From the NCBI RefSeq assembly GCF_902806685.2, contig NC_048560.1:5856212-5920211 (forward strand): a stretch of 64,000 nucleotides of DNA, written 5' to 3'. Source of the DNA: Maniola hyperantus. Lineage: Eukaryota; Arthropoda; Insecta; Lepidoptera; Nymphalidae. This document shows, piece by piece, positions 61,856-64,000 of this stretch. Position numbers and translations under genes: made by a program. Numbering within the stretch: the first letter of the stretch is position 1; every line of letters begins with the position of its first letter. The notes beneath the pieces were generated by a model, which did not search any database, had not been told where the DNA came from, and was given only the letters and a program-made list of their open reading frames with translations.

Positions 61856-62089
61856 CTAGCTTATGCTCGCGACTTCGTCCGCGTGGACTATAAAATTTCA
61901 AACCCCTATTGCACCCCCTTAGGGTTGACTTCTCAAAAATCCTTTCTTAGCGGATGCCTACATAATTATAGCTATCTGCATGCCAAATTTCAGCCCGATC
62001 CGTCCAGTAGTTTAAGCTGTGTGTTGATAGATCAGTCAGTCAGTCAGTCAGTCAGTCAGTCAGTCACCTTTTCCTTTTATATATTTAGA
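61856..62089 (-). repeat. Helitron-like element, family B, in a MITE
   Basis: CTAGCTTATGCTCGCGACTT to CTTTTATATATTTAGA, with a long (GTCA)n tract of about 32 bases. Confidence 0.8.
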
Positions 62090-62143
62090 TTTCTCGATAT
62101 CTCAACCCAATTGCACGGGTCGTGGTCACGACGGGACTGCGGT

Positions 62144-62352
62144 CACACGAGTAGATATTATAGACCAGAGGGGAAGCTTCACACTAGCTCACGCACACCA
62201 CGACGTGGCACGGACGCTCCGTGCGCCCAGGTTGGCGGCAAACGGAGCGTCCGTGACACGTCGTGGTGTGCGTGAGCTGCGCTAGAGTGAGTGAACCTAC
62301 AGCCAGCCGCTAGTATGAAGCTTCCCCTCTGGTCTATATATCTACTCGTGTG
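62144..62352. mobile_element. 209-bp foldback element with 7-bp TSD
   Basis: Ends CACACGAGTAGAT and ATCTACTCGTGTG are exact complements. Inside are AGACCAGAGGGGAAGCTTCA against its complement, and a second stem GCTCACGCACACCACGACGT against ACGTCGTGGTGTGCGTGAGC. Flanked by CTGCGGT (62137-62143 and 62353-62359). Inserted in the repeat also seen at 30428-30535. Confidence 0.8.
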
Positions 62353-62529
62353 CTGCGGTACTGCGAGAGATGAAGTTCGAGCTGTCAAGGGCAGTAGCGA
62401 ACTACCCTTTTTAACCGACTTCCAAAAAAAGGAGGAGGTTCTCAATTCGTCGGAATCTTTTTTTTTTTTTTATTGTTCTTCTCGCTGGAACTTCACGAGC
62501 TGTCCGGCAACATACACTCACAACGTCAC

Positions 62530-62655
62530 GTTGTCTCTGTCACTCATACCTATATGACGTTTTGTCGGTCTCAACGACACAGACAATGCTCTTCAAATCC
62601 GCTATCTCCTTCTAAAGGTCGATGTACATTACTTTCTGCCGCTTACTATATCTAT
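62530..62655 (+). mobile_element. Palindromic MITE (GCTCTAC family), right half
   Basis: TTGTCTCTGTCACTCATACC to GGTCGATGTACATTACTTTC. It runs without a break into satellite array 2. Confidence 0.7.
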
Positions 62656-64000
62656 TCTTACACAAAGTTTTGCTTACTCTCTCTCTCTCTGTGAGTTGTG
62701 TCCTTATTGCTGAGGGTCGGGACCAGGGGTGTTGCGGATATCCGCATCCGCAAATGTGAAAATTACGCATTAAATCAGACATCCGCATCCGCATCAAATA
62801 ATGCAGATCTCTTTCTAAAGGTCGATGTACATTACTTTCTGCCGCGTACTATACCTACTCTTACACAAAGTTTTGCTTAGTCTCTCACTGTGAGTTGCGT
62901 CCTTATTGCTGAGGGTCGGGACCAGGGGTGTTGCGGATATCCGCATCCGCAAATGTGAAAATTACGCATTAAATCAGACATCCGCATCCGCATCAAATAA
63001 TGCAGATCTCTTTCTAAAGGTCGATGTACATTACTTTCTGCCGCGTACTATACCTACTCTTACACAAAGTTTTGCTTAGTCTCTCTCTGTGAGTTGCGTC
63101 CTTATTGCTGAGGGTCGGGACCAGGGGTGTTGCGGATATCCGCATCCGCAAATGTGAAAATTACGCATTAAATCAGACATCCGCATCCGCATCAAATAAT
63201 GCAGATCTCTTTCTAAAGGTCGATGTACATTACTTTCTGCCGCGTACTATACCTACTCTTACACAAAGTTTTGCTTAGTCTCTCTCTGTGAGTTGCGTCC
63301 TTATTGCTGAGGGTCGGGACCAGGGGTGTTGCGGATATCCGCATCCGCAAATGTGAAAATTACGCATTAAATCAGACATCCGCATCCGCATCAAATAATG
63401 CAGATCTCTTTCTAAAGGTCGATGTACATTACTTTCTGCCGCGTACTATACCTACTCTTACACAAAGTTTTGCTTAGTCTCTCTCTGTGAGTTGCGTCCT
63501 TATTGCTGAGGGTCGGGACCAGGGGTGTTGCGGATATCCGCATCCGCAAATGTGAAAATTACGCATTAAATCAGACATCCGCATCCGCATCAAATAATGC
63601 AGATCTCTTTCTAAAGGTCGATGTACATTACTTTCTGCCGCTTACTATATCTATTCTTACACAAAGTTTTGCTTACTCTCTCTCTCTCTGTGAGTTGTGT
63701 CCTTATTGCTGAGGGTCGGGACCAGGGGTGTTGCGGATATCCGCATCCGCAAATGCGAAAATTACGCATTAAATCAGACATCCGCATCCGCATCAAATAA
63801 TGCAGATCTCTTTCTAAAGGTCGATGTACATTACTTTCTGCCGCTTACTATATCTATTCTTACACAAAGTTTTGCTTACTCTCTCTCTCTCTGTGAGTTG
63901 TGTCCTTATTGCTGAGGGTCGGGACCAGGGGTGTTGCGGATATCCGCATCCGCAAATGCGAAAATTACGCATTAAATCAGACATCCGCATCCGCATCAAA
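62608..64000 (+). repeat. Satellite array 2, 199-203-bp unit, about seven copies, runs off the window
   Basis: GATCTCTTTCTAAAGGTCGA recurs at 62806, 63005, 63204, 63403, 63602 and 63805. Each unit has three modules: the MITE end (GGTCGATGTACATTACTTTC), a CACAAAGTTTTGCTTA / CTGAGGGTCGGGACCAGGGG spacer, and a TGCGGATATCCGCATCCGCA core that is the inverse of the core in array 1. Units differ mainly in CT-repeat length. Recurrent 60-72-residue frames are repeat products. Confidence 0.95.

Noticed and set aside
62698..63999. Recurrent 60-72-residue frames on both strands
   Set aside because: Each is the same reading of satellite array 2.
60950..64000. Search for otk kinase-domain exons
   Set aside because: No glycine loop, HRDLA-like or APE-like coding block with splice sites; only LINE, MITE, Helitron-like and satellite sequence is present.

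Overview
The window looks like nuclear DNA of a lepidopteran insect. The evidence is a partly contained otk (off-track/PTK7) receptor gene of insect type, plus many moth and butterfly interspersed repeats: Helitron-like elements carrying GACA or GACT microsatellites, tRNA-derived SINEs, RTE-type LINE ends, BEL/Pao and Ty3/Gypsy retrotransposons, and many palindromic MITEs. No bacterial or viral gene organisation, rRNA, genuine tRNA gene or CRISPR array is visible.

Layout. 1-15.8 kb is mostly short mobile elements in both orientations. It includes a ~1.0 kb terminal-inverted-repeat element that encloses a decayed THAP zinc-finger exon (3.9-4.9 kb), a ~110-bp minisatellite (5.6-6.2 kb), a hAT-type MITE with a perfect 8-bp target duplication, and a local tandem duplication whose two copies were later hit by different elements (11.5-13.4 kb). 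15.84-22.31 kb is a complete BEL/Pao retrotransposon on the minus strand, with 427-bp LTRs that read as identical, a 5-bp target duplication and one uninterrupted 1779-codon gag-pol frame. 23.2-29.4 kb is an RTE LINE tail split by a minus-strand Ty3/Gypsy element (two identical 237-bp LTRs, decayed pol, an internal 50-bp satellite with a 307-bp higher-order repeat) and by a second retroposon. 29.4-54.6 kb is gene-poor and contains MITEs, Helitrons, LINE and SINE fragments and a 213-215-bp satellite array (43.6-45.2 kb).

54.8-60.95 kb carries the only host gene I can support: eight plus-strand exons of otk whose splice phases join without a break. They encode Ig domains 4 and 5, the transmembrane segment and the juxtamembrane region, and stop just before the kinase-like domain. 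The kinase exons must lie beyond position 64000, and most of the amino-terminal half is not recognised here. A 72-base exon candidate at 54.87 kb and a 27-base candidate at 30.62 kb are possible upstream exons. From 61 kb to the end are LINE tails, a split MITE, a foldback element with a 7-bp target duplication, and a 199-203-bp satellite array that runs off the window.

The best leads are the THAP-bearing TIR element, the Gypsy copy with identical LTRs but dead genes and a satellite inside, the two satellites that share one inverted core module, and the Helitron-like families that share a 3' end but differ in 5' end and microsatellite. Repeat boundaries were read by eye; where ends are degenerate they may be off by several bases.
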